From Bacteroidales bacterium (GTDB lineage Bacteria > Bacteroidota > Bacteroidia > Bacteroidales > Bacteroidaceae), in NCBI GenBank assembly GCA_004557035.1, contig SFFB01000005.1:93051-157050 (forward strand): a DNA stretch of 64,000 nucleotides. The letters run 5' to 3'. This document shows, one piece after another, positions 33,830 through 42,750 of this stretch (the first letter of the stretch is position 1; each line of letters opens with the position of its first letter). The notes beneath the pieces were generated by a model. The model did not search any database. It was not told the DNA's origin and saw only the letters and a list, made by a program, of their open reading frames with translations. A program made the translations under genes and the position numbers.

Positions 33830-34537
33830 TTATTTGCTTGCTGCCTCTTTGTTGGCGGCTTCAACCATTTGCTTGCTGGGGAGGATGTAAACCTCTACGC
33901 GGCGGTTCTGCTCCTTGCCTTGAGCGGTGGCGTTAGAGGCCACGGGGTTCTCCTCGCCGAGACCGTTCAGTTCGCGGATTTGGCTTGAAGAGATGCCATT
34001 GGCCAAGAGATGGTCGCGCACGGCACCGGCACGCTGCAGGGAGAGCGTCTTGTTCTTTTCCACACTCTGGGCGGCAGTGCAGCCTTTCCAGGGGTCGTTG
34101 TCGGTGTAGCCGTAGATGCAGAGGTCCATGTCGGCGTCAAGACCTTGGGCGAAGGTGGTCAGGTCAGACTTGGCGGCGCTGTTGAGCGCGTATTTGCCAG
34201 AAGCAAAAAGGATGCCTGAGGGGAAAGTAGCTTTGACGTATTGGTAGCCGTCTTCGCTAGTGAGCAACTCGGCCTGAGCGTTGGCAGCTTCGGCCGCTTT
34301 CTTGGCCTTGTCCATTTTGTTGCCAATGATGACACCGGCACCGGCACCGAGCGTGGCACCAATGGCACCGCCGATGGCTGCACCCTTACCGCCGCCGGCA
34401 AAGCTGCCGATGAGGGCACCGAGGGCACCACCGCCGCCGCCGCCGATGAGGCCGCCTTTGGCTGTGTTGGACATAGAGCAACTGCTGAACAATAAACTGG
34501 CGCAAAGAGCGCAAAGAGTAAACTTAGTCAGTTTCAT
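33830..34537 (-). CDS. OmpA-family lipoprotein with glycine-zipper segment
   Basis: This 235-residue protein has a lipobox (LLFSSCSMSN), a long Gly/Ala-rich zipper (GGLIGGGGGGALGALIGSFA and onward, ~28-72) and a C-terminal OmpA domain (~120-220) with peptidoglycan-binding residues in YGYTDNDPW and NRRVEVYI. It resembles YiaD-type lipoproteins, which anchor the outer membrane to the wall. It is transcribed divergently from proS from an overlapping promoter pair, and a nested hairpin follows its stop. Confidence 0.88.
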   Translation of the reverse strand: MKLTKFTLCALCASLLFSSCSMSNTAKGGLIGGGGGGALGALIGSFAGGGKGAAIGGAIGATLGAGAGVIIGNKMDKAKKAAEAANAQAELLTSEDGYQYVKATFPSGILFASGKYALNSAAKSDLTTFAQGLDADMDLCIYGYTDNDPWKGCTAAQSVEKNKTLSLQRAGAVRDHLLANGISSSQIRELNGLGEENPVASNATAQGKEQNRRVEVYILPSKQMVEAANKEAASK

Positions 34538-34594
34538 TCGTGTGAGTAATTAAGTTTTTGAAGGTTTGGTTTATCTATCTTGTGAGATTTGTCG

Positions 34595-34622
34595 CAAAGG
34601 TACGATTATTTTTGTAATTTTG
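34595..34622. promoter_or_regulatory. Back-to-back promoters for ompA-like gene (-) and proS (+)
   Basis: The minus strand reads TACCTTTG at 34595-34602 and the plus strand reads TAATTTTG at 34615-34622. The two -7 boxes are only 12 bases apart and point outward, so each -33 region overlaps the other promoter. Both match TAnnTTTG. The two genes probably compete for polymerase. Confidence 0.6.
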
Positions 34623-34735
34623 CTTCCGCAAAATATATTAATGGTGCGGAGGCTACAAATCTTAACGCCCGTTTGCCGGACAAAACACAATTTTTTACAA
34701 AGCCTGTCGCCGCTACTTATTATAAGAAAACACTT

Positions 34736-36220
34736 ATGGCTAAAGAACTTAAAGATCTCACCAAACGCAGTACAGACTATTCCAAATGGTATAACGAACT
34801 GGTCGTCAAGGCCGACTTTGCCGAGCAGGCCGACGTGCGCGGCTGTATGGTTATCAAACCCTATGGCTATGCCATCTGGGAGCGTATACAACAGACGCTC
34901 GATGCCCGCTTCAAGGCCACCGGCGTGCAAAACGTCTATTTTCCCATGCTCATCCCCAAGAGCTTCCTCTCGAAAGAAGCAGAACATGTGGAGGGTTTTG
35001 CCAAAGAGTGTGCCGTGGTCACCCACTACCGCCTCAAAGCCGACCATGAAAACGGCGGCGTAGTCGTGGACCCTGCTGCCAAACTGGAAGAAGAACTCAT
35101 CATACGCCCCACGTCTGAAACGACTATTTGGAACACCTATCGCAAATGGATTCACTCATGGCGCGACCTGCCCCTGTGTTGCAACCAGTGGTGCAACGTG
35201 ATGCGTTGGGAGATGCGTACGCGCTTGTTCCTTCGCACCAGCGAATTTCTCTGGCAAGAAGGCCACACCGCTCACGCCACACGCGAAGAGGCCGAGGCCC
35301 GTGCACGCCAGATGCTCGACGTCTATGCCGACTTTGCCCGTGAGGTCATGGCCATCCCCGTGGTGCGTGGCGTGAAGAGTGCCACCGAGCGCTTTGCCGG
35401 CGCCCTCGACACCTATACCATAGAGGCCATGATGCAAGACGGCAAGGCCCTGCAAAGCGGCACAAGCCACTTCCTCGGCCAAAACTTCGGACGCGCCTTC
35501 AACGTGCAGTTCGTCGACAAAAACAACCAACTCGACTACGCCTGGGCTACCAGCTGGGGTGTGAGCACCCGTCTGATGGGCGCGCTCATTATGACTCACT
35601 CCGACGACAACGGCCTCGTGTTGCCGCCCCATCTTGCCCCCATTCAGGTTGTTATCGTACCTATTTATAAAGGTGAGGAAGAATTGGCTCAGCTTAATGA
35701 AAAACTCGGCGGCATTGCCGACAAGCTCAACGCTATGGGCATCCGCGTGAAATATGACAACGCCGACAACAAACGCCCCGGCTTCAAGTTTGCCGACTAT
35801 GAACTCAAAGGTGTGCCTGTGCGCCTCGTAATGGGGCCCAAAGACTTGGCCAACGGCACCATTGAACTCATGCGCCGCGACACGCTCGAGAAGCAAACCT
35901 TGCCCGTAGACGGCATCGAAGCCTATGTGCAGAACCTGCTCGAGGAAATCCAGCAAAACATTTACCTCAAGGCCAAGACCTATCTCGACGAGCACATCTA
36001 TCCCTGCAACGACTATGAGGAATTCAAGAAGCGTATTGCCGATGGCGGCTTCTTCCTTTGTCCTTGGGACGGCACCGAGGAGACTGAGGCGCAAATCAAG
36101 GCCGACACACAGGCCACCATACGTTGCGTGCCTTATGGCTACGACCAAGACAATCTGGGCAACGACATGGTGAGCGGCAAACCCGCCGTGTGCCGTGTGC
36201 TCGTGGCTCGCAGTTACTAA
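34736..36220 (+). CDS. proS: Prolyl-tRNA synthetase (short, eukaryote/archaeal-like type)
   Basis: This 494-residue class II synthetase charges tRNA-Pro. Motif 2-type residues appear in RWEMRTRLFLRTSEFLWQEG (in parts) and class II motif 3 in the TSWGVSTRLMGALIM region. It lacks the ~180-residue editing insertion of the E. coli form, and so is the short type common in Bacteroidetes. The C-terminal zinc-binding-like region (GVPVRLVMGPKDL and after) ends in RVLVARSY. ATG 34736 is used; the longer frame from 34589 starts inside the promoter region. Confidence 0.95.
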   Translation: MAKELKDLTKRSTDYSKWYNELVVKADFAEQADVRGCMVIKPYGYAIWERIQQTLDARFKATGVQNVYFPMLIPKSFLSKEAEHVEGFAKECAVVTHYRLKADHENGGVVVDPAAKLEEELIIRPTSETTIWNTYRKWIHSWRDLPLCCNQWCNVMRWEMRTRLFLRTSEFLWQEGHTAHATREEAEARARQMLDVYADFAREVMAIPVVRGVKSATERFAGALDTYTIEAMMQDGKALQSGTSHFLGQNFGRAFNVQFVDKNNQLDYAWATSWGVSTRLMGALIMTHSDDNGLVLPPHLAPIQVVIVPIYKGEEELAQLNEKLGGIADKLNAMGIRVKYDNADNKRPGFKFADYELKGVPVRLVMGPKDLANGTIELMRRDTLEKQTLPVDGIEAYVQNLLEEIQQNIYLKAKTYLDEHIYPCNDYEEFKKRIADGGFFLCPWDGTEETEAQIKADTQATIRCVPYGYDQDNLGNDMVSGKPAVCRVLVARSY

Positions 36221-36254
36221 ACCTTGACAATCTGTATTTTATTGCAATCATAAC

Positions 36255-36300
36255 GGGCGAGTCCTGCCACGCGTTTTGGCGGCAGAGGCTCGCCCCTTTT
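36255..36300 (+). terminator. Intrinsic terminator after proS
   Basis: GGGCGAG (36255-36261) pairs with CTCGCCC (36289-36295), and an inner ctgcc/ggcag stem extends it; four T follow. It lies 34 bases after the proS stop. Confidence 0.85.
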
Positions 36301-36319
36301 GCTACTCCAATCACAGCCT

Positions 36320-38257
36320 ATGCTTTCTGTAGACAAACTCGGTGTGGCCTTTGGGGCCAATCCGTTGTTTTCTGATGCGTCGTTTGTCATTAACCGCAAA
36401 GACCGTGTGGCCCTTGTGGGCAAGAATGGTGCCGGCAAGAGCACGTTGCTCAAAATCTTGGCCGGTCTTCAGCAACCCACATCCGGCACCGTGGCCCTAA
36501 GTCGCGACGCCTCCATCGGTTATCTGCCTCAGGTGATGGTCATTTCAGACGACTGCACCGTGATGGAAGAGATGGACAAGGCCTTTGCCCACATCAACGA
36601 GTTTCGCGAAAGGCTCGAGCGGCTTAAAGCCGAGATGGCCTCACGTACCGACTATGAGACCGAAGACTATATGGAGTTGGTCGAGAAGTTTGCCCACGAG
36701 AGCGAGCGCTTTGAGATGATTGACGGCAACAATTATCGTGCCGAGATAGAACGCACGCTCAAAGGTTTGGGCTTTGTCCCGTCAGACTTCGACCGTCCCA
36801 CGGCAGAGTTTTCCGGCGGTTGGCGCATGCGCCTCGAACTGGCCAAACTGCTTTTGCAGCGCCCCGATGTCTTGCTGCTTGACGAACCCACCAACCACCT
36901 TGACATCGAGAGCATCGGATGGCTCGAAACGTTTCTGGCCCGCTCGGGCAGTGCCGTGGTGCTGGTGAGTCACGACCGGGCGTTTATCAACAACGTGACC
37001 AATCGTACACTCGAGATTTCTTGTGGCAAGATTGTGGACTATCGCGTCAAATACGACGAGTTTGTGCAGTTGCGGGCCGAGCGCCGTGAGCAGCAGTTGC
37101 GAGCTTATGAAAACCAGCAGAAAGAGATTGCCGACATCAAGGATTTTATCGAGCGCTTCCGCTACAAACCCACCAAAGCCGTGCAGGTGCAGAGTCGCAT
37201 CAAGCAACTCGAAAAGATAGTGCCCATTGAGATTGACGAGGTTGACAACTCCAGTCTGCGCCTCAAATTCCCGCCTTGTGAGCGCTCAGGCGATTTCCCC
37301 CTAATCTGCAACGAAGTGCGCAAAGACTATGGCGCTCATTGCGTCTTTCACGACGTCACGCTCACCCTCCGTCGTGGTGAGAAGGTGGCTTTTGTGGGGC
37401 GCAATGGTGAGGGAAAGTCCACGCTTGTCAAGTGCATCATGAACCAGATTGACTTTACCGGCGAACTCAAAATAGGCCACAACGTCCAGATTGGCTACTA
37501 CGCCCAAAACCAAGCCCAACTGCTCGACGGCGAAGTCACCGTGTTCGACACCATCGACCGCATAGCGCGTGGCGACATACGTCTGAAAATCCGTGACATA
37601 CTTGGTGCCTTCATGTTTGGCGGCGAAGCCTCAGACAAGAAAGTTAAGGTGCTTTCGGGCGGTGAGCGCAGTCGTCTGGCTATGATTAAACTGCTGCTTG
37701 AGCCGGTCAACTTCCTCATTCTCGACGAACCCACCAACCATCTGGACATGCGCACCAAAGATGTGCTTAAGGAGGCCATTCGTGCTTTCGACGGCACGGT
37801 TGTCCTCGTCAGTCACGACCGCGATTTTCTCGATGGCCTTGTCTCCAAAGTCTATGAGTTTGGCGGCGGTGTGGTGCGTGAGCATCTCGGGGGTATTTAT
37901 GATTTCTTGCAAAAGAAAAACATCGACCGTCTCGACGCACTCCACACGCCGGCCCAGGTGGTCAAGACTGACGCGCCTGTAGAAGAAATGCCCTCTGAGG
38001 GCCGTTTGTCTTATGAAGAACGAAAGGCACGGGCCCGTCAGCGGCGCAAGTTGGAGAAGGAGATCGAAGAGCGCGAGCAGGCCGTGATGGCGCTTGAGAC
38101 TGAAAAGGCTGACCTCGAGGCCCAACTGGCCACTCCCGACGGCGCCTCAGACACGAGCCTCTTTGCCCGTTATGGCGAAGTGACCGCTGCGCTCCAGAAG
38201 GCCGAAGACGACTGGACTGAAGCCTTGGAGGCTTTGGAGGCTTTCGGCGAAGATTGA
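36320..38257 (+). CDS. ABC-F family ATPase (ribosome-associated, Uup/YbiT-like)
   Basis: This 645-residue soluble protein has two ABC domains with no membrane segments: Walker A GKNGAGKST and GRNGEGKST, signatures FSGGW and LSGGERSR, and two identical LDEPTNHLD Walker B stretches. The linker (~250-310) is rich in charged residues, and the C-terminal ~100 residues form a charged coiled coil (ARQRRKLEKEIEEREQ). ABC-F proteins act on stalled or starting ribosomes. The frame extends to 36299, but ATG 36320 gives the normal start MLSVDKLGVAFG. Housekeeping, not clearly a resistance type. Confidence 0.9.
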   Translation: MLSVDKLGVAFGANPLFSDASFVINRKDRVALVGKNGAGKSTLLKILAGLQQPTSGTVALSRDASIGYLPQVMVISDDCTVMEEMDKAFAHINEFRERLERLKAEMASRTDYETEDYMELVEKFAHESERFEMIDGNNYRAEIERTLKGLGFVPSDFDRPTAEFSGGWRMRLELAKLLLQRPDVLLLDEPTNHLDIESIGWLETFLARSGSAVVLVSHDRAFINNVTNRTLEISCGKIVDYRVKYDEFVQLRAERREQQLRAYENQQKEIADIKDFIERFRYKPTKAVQVQSRIKQLEKIVPIEIDEVDNSSLRLKFPPCERSGDFPLICNEVRKDYGAHCVFHDVTLTLRRGEKVAFVGRNGEGKSTLVKCIMNQIDFTGELKIGHNVQIGYYAQNQAQLLDGEVTVFDTIDRIARGDIRLKIRDILGAFMFGGEASDKKVKVLSGGERSRLAMIKLLLEPVNFLILDEPTNHLDMRTKDVLKEAIRAFDGTVVLVSHDRDFLDGLVSKVYEFGGGVVREHLGGIYDFLQKKNIDRLDALHTPAQVVKTDAPVEEMPSEGRLSYEERKARARQRRKLEKEIEEREQAVMALETEKADLEAQLATPDGASDTSLFARYGEVTAALQKAEDDWTEALEALEAFGED

Positions 38258-38324
38258 ACACTGCCGCTCAAGCCGGCTCGCGACCTTATGGCCAGACATT
38301 TGAAACCCCGACACCTATAATAAT

Positions 38325-39224
38325 ATGCTCTATCTTCCTCAGACAATGCCTTGCATCGAAACCCTTAGGGCTGAGGGTGGAGAAGTGGCAGTCTACAATT
38401 TGTCAGATGCCACTCGGCTCGGCGCTTTTCCGCCCGATGTGAAGCGCGTCTTGCTGCTCAACCTAATGCCGCAAAAGGCAGTCACAGAGTTGGACATTGC
38501 CCGTCAAATGGCCAATCGTCTAGGTGGGGTGGCTCTCTTGCCTATGAAGATTGCCGGACAGACCTACAAGACCACGCCTCAGAGCCACATGGATGCTCTT
38601 TATCTTGACTTTGAAGCCTATGAGCACGGAGTTTATGACGCGATGATTATCACCGGAGCGCCTTTGGAGTGTATGCCTTTCGAGCAGGTGCGCTATTGGG
38701 ACGCGCTCTGCCGCATCATGGACTGGGCCGACCATCACGTGCTCCGCAGCACCCTCTATATCTGTTGGGCCGCTCAGGCCGGTCTCTACCACCATTATGG
38801 CATAGACAAATATGCCCTGCCTGCCAAGATGTTCGGCATTTTCAGCCAAGAAGTCCTGCAGCCGTCTTGTCCGCTTTTTGCCGGTCTTGGTTCGTTTTTT
38901 CCTATGCCGGGAAGCCGGCACACGGCCGTAGCTGTCGACGCAATCGAAAAGGCCGGTCTTGTGCTCGGAGCGGTTTCAGCAGAGAGCGGTTTGGGCGTGG
39001 CGCTGACTGCCGACTGCCGCCGTGTCTTCATCACCGGCCACCTGGAGTATGAGCCCAACACCCTCGACAACGAGTACCGCCGTGACGTAGCCAAGGGCCT
39101 GCCCATCGACCTGCCGCGCCACTATTACCATGACGACGACCCGGCCCATGGCGTCCACTTCTCTTGGGCACAAGCTGCCCGCCGTTTCTATGGCAATTGG
39201 CTCGAACTGCCCGAGTCGCTTTAA
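38325..39224 (+). CDS. metA: Homoserine O-acyltransferase, MetA family, probably O-acetyltransferase
   Basis: This 299-residue enzyme activates homoserine for methionine synthesis. The nucleophile is Cys147 in YICWAAQAG. TGAPLECMPF has Glu115 where E. coli MetA has Gly111; a Glu at that site is known to favour acetyl-CoA, so O-acetylhomoserine is the predicted product. PMPGSRHTAVAV and FITGHLEYEPNTLDNEY are family stretches, the last including a catalytic-type Glu. The gene stands alone, 67 bases after the ABC-F gene. Confidence 0.9.
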   Translation: MLYLPQTMPCIETLRAEGGEVAVYNLSDATRLGAFPPDVKRVLLLNLMPQKAVTELDIARQMANRLGGVALLPMKIAGQTYKTTPQSHMDALYLDFEAYEHGVYDAMIITGAPLECMPFEQVRYWDALCRIMDWADHHVLRSTLYICWAAQAGLYHHYGIDKYALPAKMFGIFSQEVLQPSCPLFAGLGSFFPMPGSRHTAVAVDAIEKAGLVLGAVSAESGLGVALTADCRRVFITGHLEYEPNTLDNEYRRDVAKGLPIDLPRHYYHDDDPAHGVHFSWAQAARRFYGNWLELPESL

Positions 39225-39271
39225 GTCTTCTGTCGTCCACTCTTGTATCATTATATAACCCACGCTTTATT

Positions 39272-39526
39272 ATGGAAAATGCTTTCAAACCTCAATACAC
39301 GCAGGCCGATATTGACGAAATCAAGGCCTGGTATGAGCGCCATGCCGACCAACTGCCCACCGAGTTCGTGCTCAACGACTCCACACGTTATCTCAATTTG
39401 CCCTCTACGCTCAAAACCTATTTTGAAATTTGGGACATTCACCACGACAATCCCACTTTCAGTGGACAAATCTACCAGCTCTTCCTCATCCGCGAAAAAC
39501 TCATTGCCGACGGTCTGACCGACTGA
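39272..39526 (+). CDS. Small conserved hypothetical protein, DUF6965-like
   Basis: This 84-residue protein (MENAFKPQYTQADIDEIKAW ...) has an N-terminal helix, a central FVLNDSTRYLNLPSTLKTYF and a C-terminal FSGQIYQLFLIREKL. The pattern recalls DUF6965 proteins of Bacteroidetes, but I am not sure. There is no signal peptide or membrane segment. It follows metA by 47 bases on the same strand. Confidence 0.5.
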   Translation: MENAFKPQYTQADIDEIKAWYERHADQLPTEFVLNDSTRYLNLPSTLKTYFEIWDIHHDNPTFSGQIYQLFLIREKLIADGLTD

Positions 39527-39584
39527 CGGAAGCTTTCGGGATGTGTGCGGCGAAGTTTGTTCTCATCTAAACTATTGGCAGACT

Positions 39585-39878
39585 ATGGACAATAAAATAT
39601 CCATCAGGTTTTATAAAAACCGCGAAGTGCGCGCCGTCTGGGACGGTGAGGGCAACAAATGGTGGTTTTCGGTGCTCGACGTCATTGGCGTGATGAACGA
39701 GCAAGACGACTATGCCAAAAACCGCAACTATTGGAAGTATCTCAAGACGAAGCTTAAGAAAGAAGGCAACGAGTTGGTTAGTATCACTAACCAACTGAAA
39801 TTACAAGCGAGTGATGGCAAATACTATTTGTCTGACGTGCTCGACCAAAATGGTATTTTGCTTTCACGCACCTTTTGA
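39585..39878 (+). pseudogene. Truncated BRO-N domain protein fragment
   Basis: The 97 codons start MDNKISIRFYKNREVRAVWD and continue KWWFSVLDVIGVMNEQDDYA, LKKEGNELVSITNQLK and ASDGKYYLSDVLD, a BRO-N (phage anti-repressor-type) domain that in relatives continues for 200 or more residues, often into a Fic domain. Here the frame turns to GILLSRTF and stops where relatives continue with a sequence like GIIQLAKEF, which suggests a frameshift or truncation. It is probably a relic of a mobile or defence gene, and it lies next to the 224-bp inverted-repeat element. Confidence 0.65.
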
Positions 39879-39899
39879 TAGCATTCAATAACCCACAAC

Positions 39900-39942
39900 A
39901 AAAGCCTGCATCGCTGCCATAATTGGTGAGATGCAGGCTTTT
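39900..39942. terminator. Hairpin after the BRO-N fragment
   Basis: A 12-bp perfect stem (39901-39912 with 39930-39941) carries A and T runs on its two sides and can act as a terminator in either direction. Confidence 0.7.
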
Positions 39943-40036
39943 ATGGTGTCTATAGCTCTCGTCTTGGGTAGGATGCCCAGTTTGAGATTTGTCCACCCTG
40001 CCAAGATTTTCTTTGTTATTTGTACGCGGCCCATCA

Positions 40037-40260
40037 AGCCCTGCAAGGGCGTAACATATCAGCCCAGGTCGTTAGGCCTGGGTATAACGATATACACAAT
40101 AATTCCGGCCTGCAAGGTCGGCACATTAGGGGAATAATTATAAGCGTTTCAATAAATAATTCGCCGCGGATTGTGCCGACCTTGCAGGCCGGAGATTAGA
40201 GAAATAATACAAAACCCAGGCCTAACGACCTGGGCTATTATGTGGTGCCCCTTCAGGGCT
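40037..40260. repeat. 224-bp inverted-repeat element (MITE/REP-like)
   Basis: Arms of 47 bases (40037-40083 and 40214-40260) are inverted repeats and include a 23-bp perfect pair (40061-40083 with 40214-40236). A second perfect 20-bp pair lies inside (40105-40124 with 40173-40192). Each arm also folds on itself (CCCAGG...CCTGGG). There is no transposase gene; a REP-type transposase elsewhere could move it. The flanks of the gap (39943-40036 and 40261-40335) hold nothing I can name. Confidence 0.8.
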
Positions 40261-40335
40261 TACTAAGTCACTCAAAAAGATCAATAAAAGAATCTATTGA
40301 GCGCCTTGTCGTAATGGTGGCGGTTTTATGCGGGA

Positions 40336-41943
40336 TTAGAAGTCGATTTCCAGACCGATACCAAACACGTCGTTGGTGCGGTGGAAGTTGTCGAATCCGG
40401 CGGTGCTGTAGTTGGCCATGCCGCGGTTGATGGCGCCGAGTGCGGTCAGTTCATTGTTCACCACGCCCAGCTGTTGCTCATACACCGGACGCTGCTCTGC
40501 CGGAACGGCACCACTGTTGAGATAAGCCGTGAGCTGAGCCTGTGCGGCCGTGAGCTGAGTGCCCATCTCGCCGAGCATGCCGCCGAACTTCGTTTTGAGG
40601 TCGGCATAGTCGGGCTGGTTCTTGCGATAGTGTTGATAGAAGGTCTTGAAATAGGCGAAGTTCAGTTTCACGCGCTCTTTGAGGCGGAATGTGGCGCCGA
40701 GACCAACCGAGTTGGAATTGGTCACGAAGCTCATGTCCGTCAAGAAACGGCTGTCTTCGCCCAGTCCATAGTTGGTGGTCTGCCATCCGGCACTCACCGT
40801 CCAGCGCTTGTTCAGGTCCATTTCAAGGCCGGCCAACACTTCCCAGCCGCCACCGTCGAGGTGCTCTTCTTTGTTTTCATACTGAGTGGCCTGCTTGTCG
40901 AAATAGTAATGGAAACCGGCACTGGCGCGCAGATTTTTCATAATCTCATATTGTGCACCGAGGGTCAGGATGGCCGGAATGTCGGCAGCAATCTTCTTAC
41001 CGTCGTCATATTCGCTCAGTCCGCTCGTGTTCACGCCGCTGCGGTTTTTCAGTCTCAGGCGGGTCTTGAATTCATATCGGGCGGCAAAGTTCCACTTTCC
41101 GGTTTTGTAGTCCACCGAGATGATGGGCGTGAAGCCCCAGCCCGTCTGGTCGCAGTTGAGTTCGCGGTCTTCGGCCACGGCGGCAAAGTGCGGCATGTTC
41201 TGGGCATTGAAAAAATCGGTGGCCGGCATATTCACCACGCCTACGGGCGTGTTGATGCCCACGCCGATGTTGCGTACGTAGCCATAGTAGTTGCAGTCGG
41301 CATAAACCACGCGGCCGCCCACGTTCACGCTCAGGTTGGGCGTAAACTTATAGCCAATGCCAAACTGTCCGCCAAAGTAATATTGGCGGCCTTGCATATG
41401 GGTGTCCATCGTGTAGTTGTTCACGGTGTTCGGGCTCAGCATGTTGACGAGCACGGGCAGCATGGCCACCTGGCTTTCAAACGAAGGCAGACCATCGTCG
41501 AAGTTGCATTTGCCGCCGCCACCGGTGATGCCGAAGTGGAATGTACCCGTCCAGCGTTCGCCCACACGGGCCAAGTCGATGGAGGGAATGACGGGAGCCG
41601 TGGCTTTGCCGTCGAAAAACTTCGATCCGTCGGCCGCGTTGGCACGTCCGTTGACAATGCCCGTCGAGAAGGGCAGACCGAGATTGCCATAGCTCTGGCC
41701 GAAGGCCGAAGTCATAGAGCGGCTCTGATAGGCACTCTGTATGTTGAAAGCCATGTGCCATCCCGGCGTCATAAAGGCCACGCCGGCAGGGTTGAAATAC
41801 GCACCGTCGATGGCAATGACGGCATCGCGTGCCGGGTTGCGCAAGAACGACACACTTTGATTGGTGTTGGTCAGATAGCCGCCGGCCAAAACACCGGCTG
41901 CATTAAGGGCGCAAAGCCCGACTGTGATTGCAAGTTTTCTCAT
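40336..41943 (-). CDS. OmpP1/FadL/TodX-family outer-membrane channel
   Basis: This 535-residue protein has a signal peptide (MRKLAITVGLCALNAAGVLA, cleaved near AGGYL) and a FadL-type N-terminal plug region, with LRNPARDAVIAIDGAYFNPA and GVAFMTPGWHMAFN. The remainder alternates in many amphipathic strands and ends in GIGLEIDF, a barrel beta-signal. FadL channels take up hydrophobic molecules such as fatty acids; the substrate is inferred. It is divergent from a long intergenic region and has its own -7 box. Confidence 0.88.
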   Translation of the reverse strand: MRKLAITVGLCALNAAGVLAGGYLTNTNQSVSFLRNPARDAVIAIDGAYFNPAGVAFMTPGWHMAFNIQSAYQSRSMTSAFGQSYGNLGLPFSTGIVNGRANAADGSKFFDGKATAPVIPSIDLARVGERWTGTFHFGITGGGGKCNFDDGLPSFESQVAMLPVLVNMLSPNTVNNYTMDTHMQGRQYYFGGQFGIGYKFTPNLSVNVGGRVVYADCNYYGYVRNIGVGINTPVGVVNMPATDFFNAQNMPHFAAVAEDRELNCDQTGWGFTPIISVDYKTGKWNFAARYEFKTRLRLKNRSGVNTSGLSEYDDGKKIAADIPAILTLGAQYEIMKNLRASAGFHYYFDKQATQYENKEEHLDGGGWEVLAGLEMDLNKRWTVSAGWQTTNYGLGEDSRFLTDMSFVTNSNSVGLGATFRLKERVKLNFAYFKTFYQHYRKNQPDYADLKTKFGGMLGEMGTQLTAAQAQLTAYLNSGAVPAEQRPVYEQQLGVVNNELTALGAINRGMANYSTAGFDNFHRTNDVFGIGLEIDF

Positions 41944-41971
41944 TTTGCTTAAATGTTGGTCAAATCGGCGG

Positions 41972-41979
41972 CAAAATTA
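41972..41979 (-). promoter_or_regulatory. -7 box for the FadL-type gene
   Basis: The minus strand reads TAATTTTG (TAnnTTTG), 28 bases upstream of the start codon, giving a leader of about 20 bases. Confidence 0.55.
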
Positions 41980-42106
41980 GTAAAAATATGCACACCAAAC
42001 AAGCGATTGTGCAAATAATATCGCTTGTCAGTCATTTAAGGTCTCCTAAGAGGCTTCTTGGTGCCTCGGCGAGCGTGGCAAAAGTGACTGTTCCGCCACC
42101 TTCCTA

Positions 42107-42213
42107 TACCCCCAAATTGTTTCCTTTTTCCCAATCACACAGTCACGGCCTCTCCATTGCATTGATTGATAGCGCTTTGCTGTGATTGAACGCTCCAATC
42201 ACGCTCAGTCACG
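42107..42213 (+). repeat. Dispersed intergenic repeat, copy 2 (CCAATCAC/AGTCACG family)
   Basis: It aligns with the reverse complement of 13380-13482: CCCAAATTGTTT, CCTTTTTCCCAATCAC, AGTCACG and TGCTGTGATTGAAC occur in the same order. It lies in a ~1-kb gap (41944-42979) without any credible gene. Confidence 0.6.
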
Positions 42214-42592
42214 CATGGGCGGGTAGGGGAGCGAGTTGGACAGGCGACAATAAGGGGTGGAATGGCGGGTGAAAGAAGAGTATGCTAAATATGCGGTTTG
42301 GGGGAGATAAAATGACAAACCTTATCGTTGTGCGTTCATTCTCATTTCCGTTTTGACTTCCGACGTCTTTATTGTTCTCATTACACGGTCTACCGTGACG
42401 CCCTTGCAAATGGTTTTAACCCTTTTGGCAAGCGTTAACGCAATGTGAGCGATTGATAAACAAATCGAAAATCAAGGGTTGTGCTTTCTTAATCTACTGA
42501 AATACAACGATATGTAAGGTAAATCTAATCCCGGGTGCCTCTACCAAATCACCACAACCAGCTTTCACATCGCGCACCGCTTGAAAATAAAC

Positions 42593-42750
42593 CCTGTCCT
42601 TATCGCAGAAATTTCTCGCATAAGGACAGTTTTTCCTGTCCTTAGCCCCGTAACCCGTCTGATACACAAAAAGATGAGCCAGCGCAGGCCCATCTTTATT
42701 TTCTACTGCAATATACGACGAAAAACACGCCGGCAAAAAGACAAGACCGC
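42593..42750. repeat. Dispersed two-hairpin repeat, copy B
   Basis: ctgtccttatcg (42594-42605) faces cgcataaggacag (42618-42630), and taaggacag (42621-42629) also pairs with ctgtcctta (42635-42643) over a T loop. A second hairpin (about 42668-42702) is followed by TTTTCTAC. The same order of parts is found at 48041-48190 (copy C). Alternating CG/TG purine-pyrimidine sequence follows at 42774-42788. Confidence 0.6.

Noticed and set aside
36320..38257. ABC-F gene as an antibiotic-resistance (ribosomal protection) gene
   Set aside because: Linker and C-terminal coiled coil fit the housekeeping Uup/YbiT-type group better; no leader peptide or mobile context.
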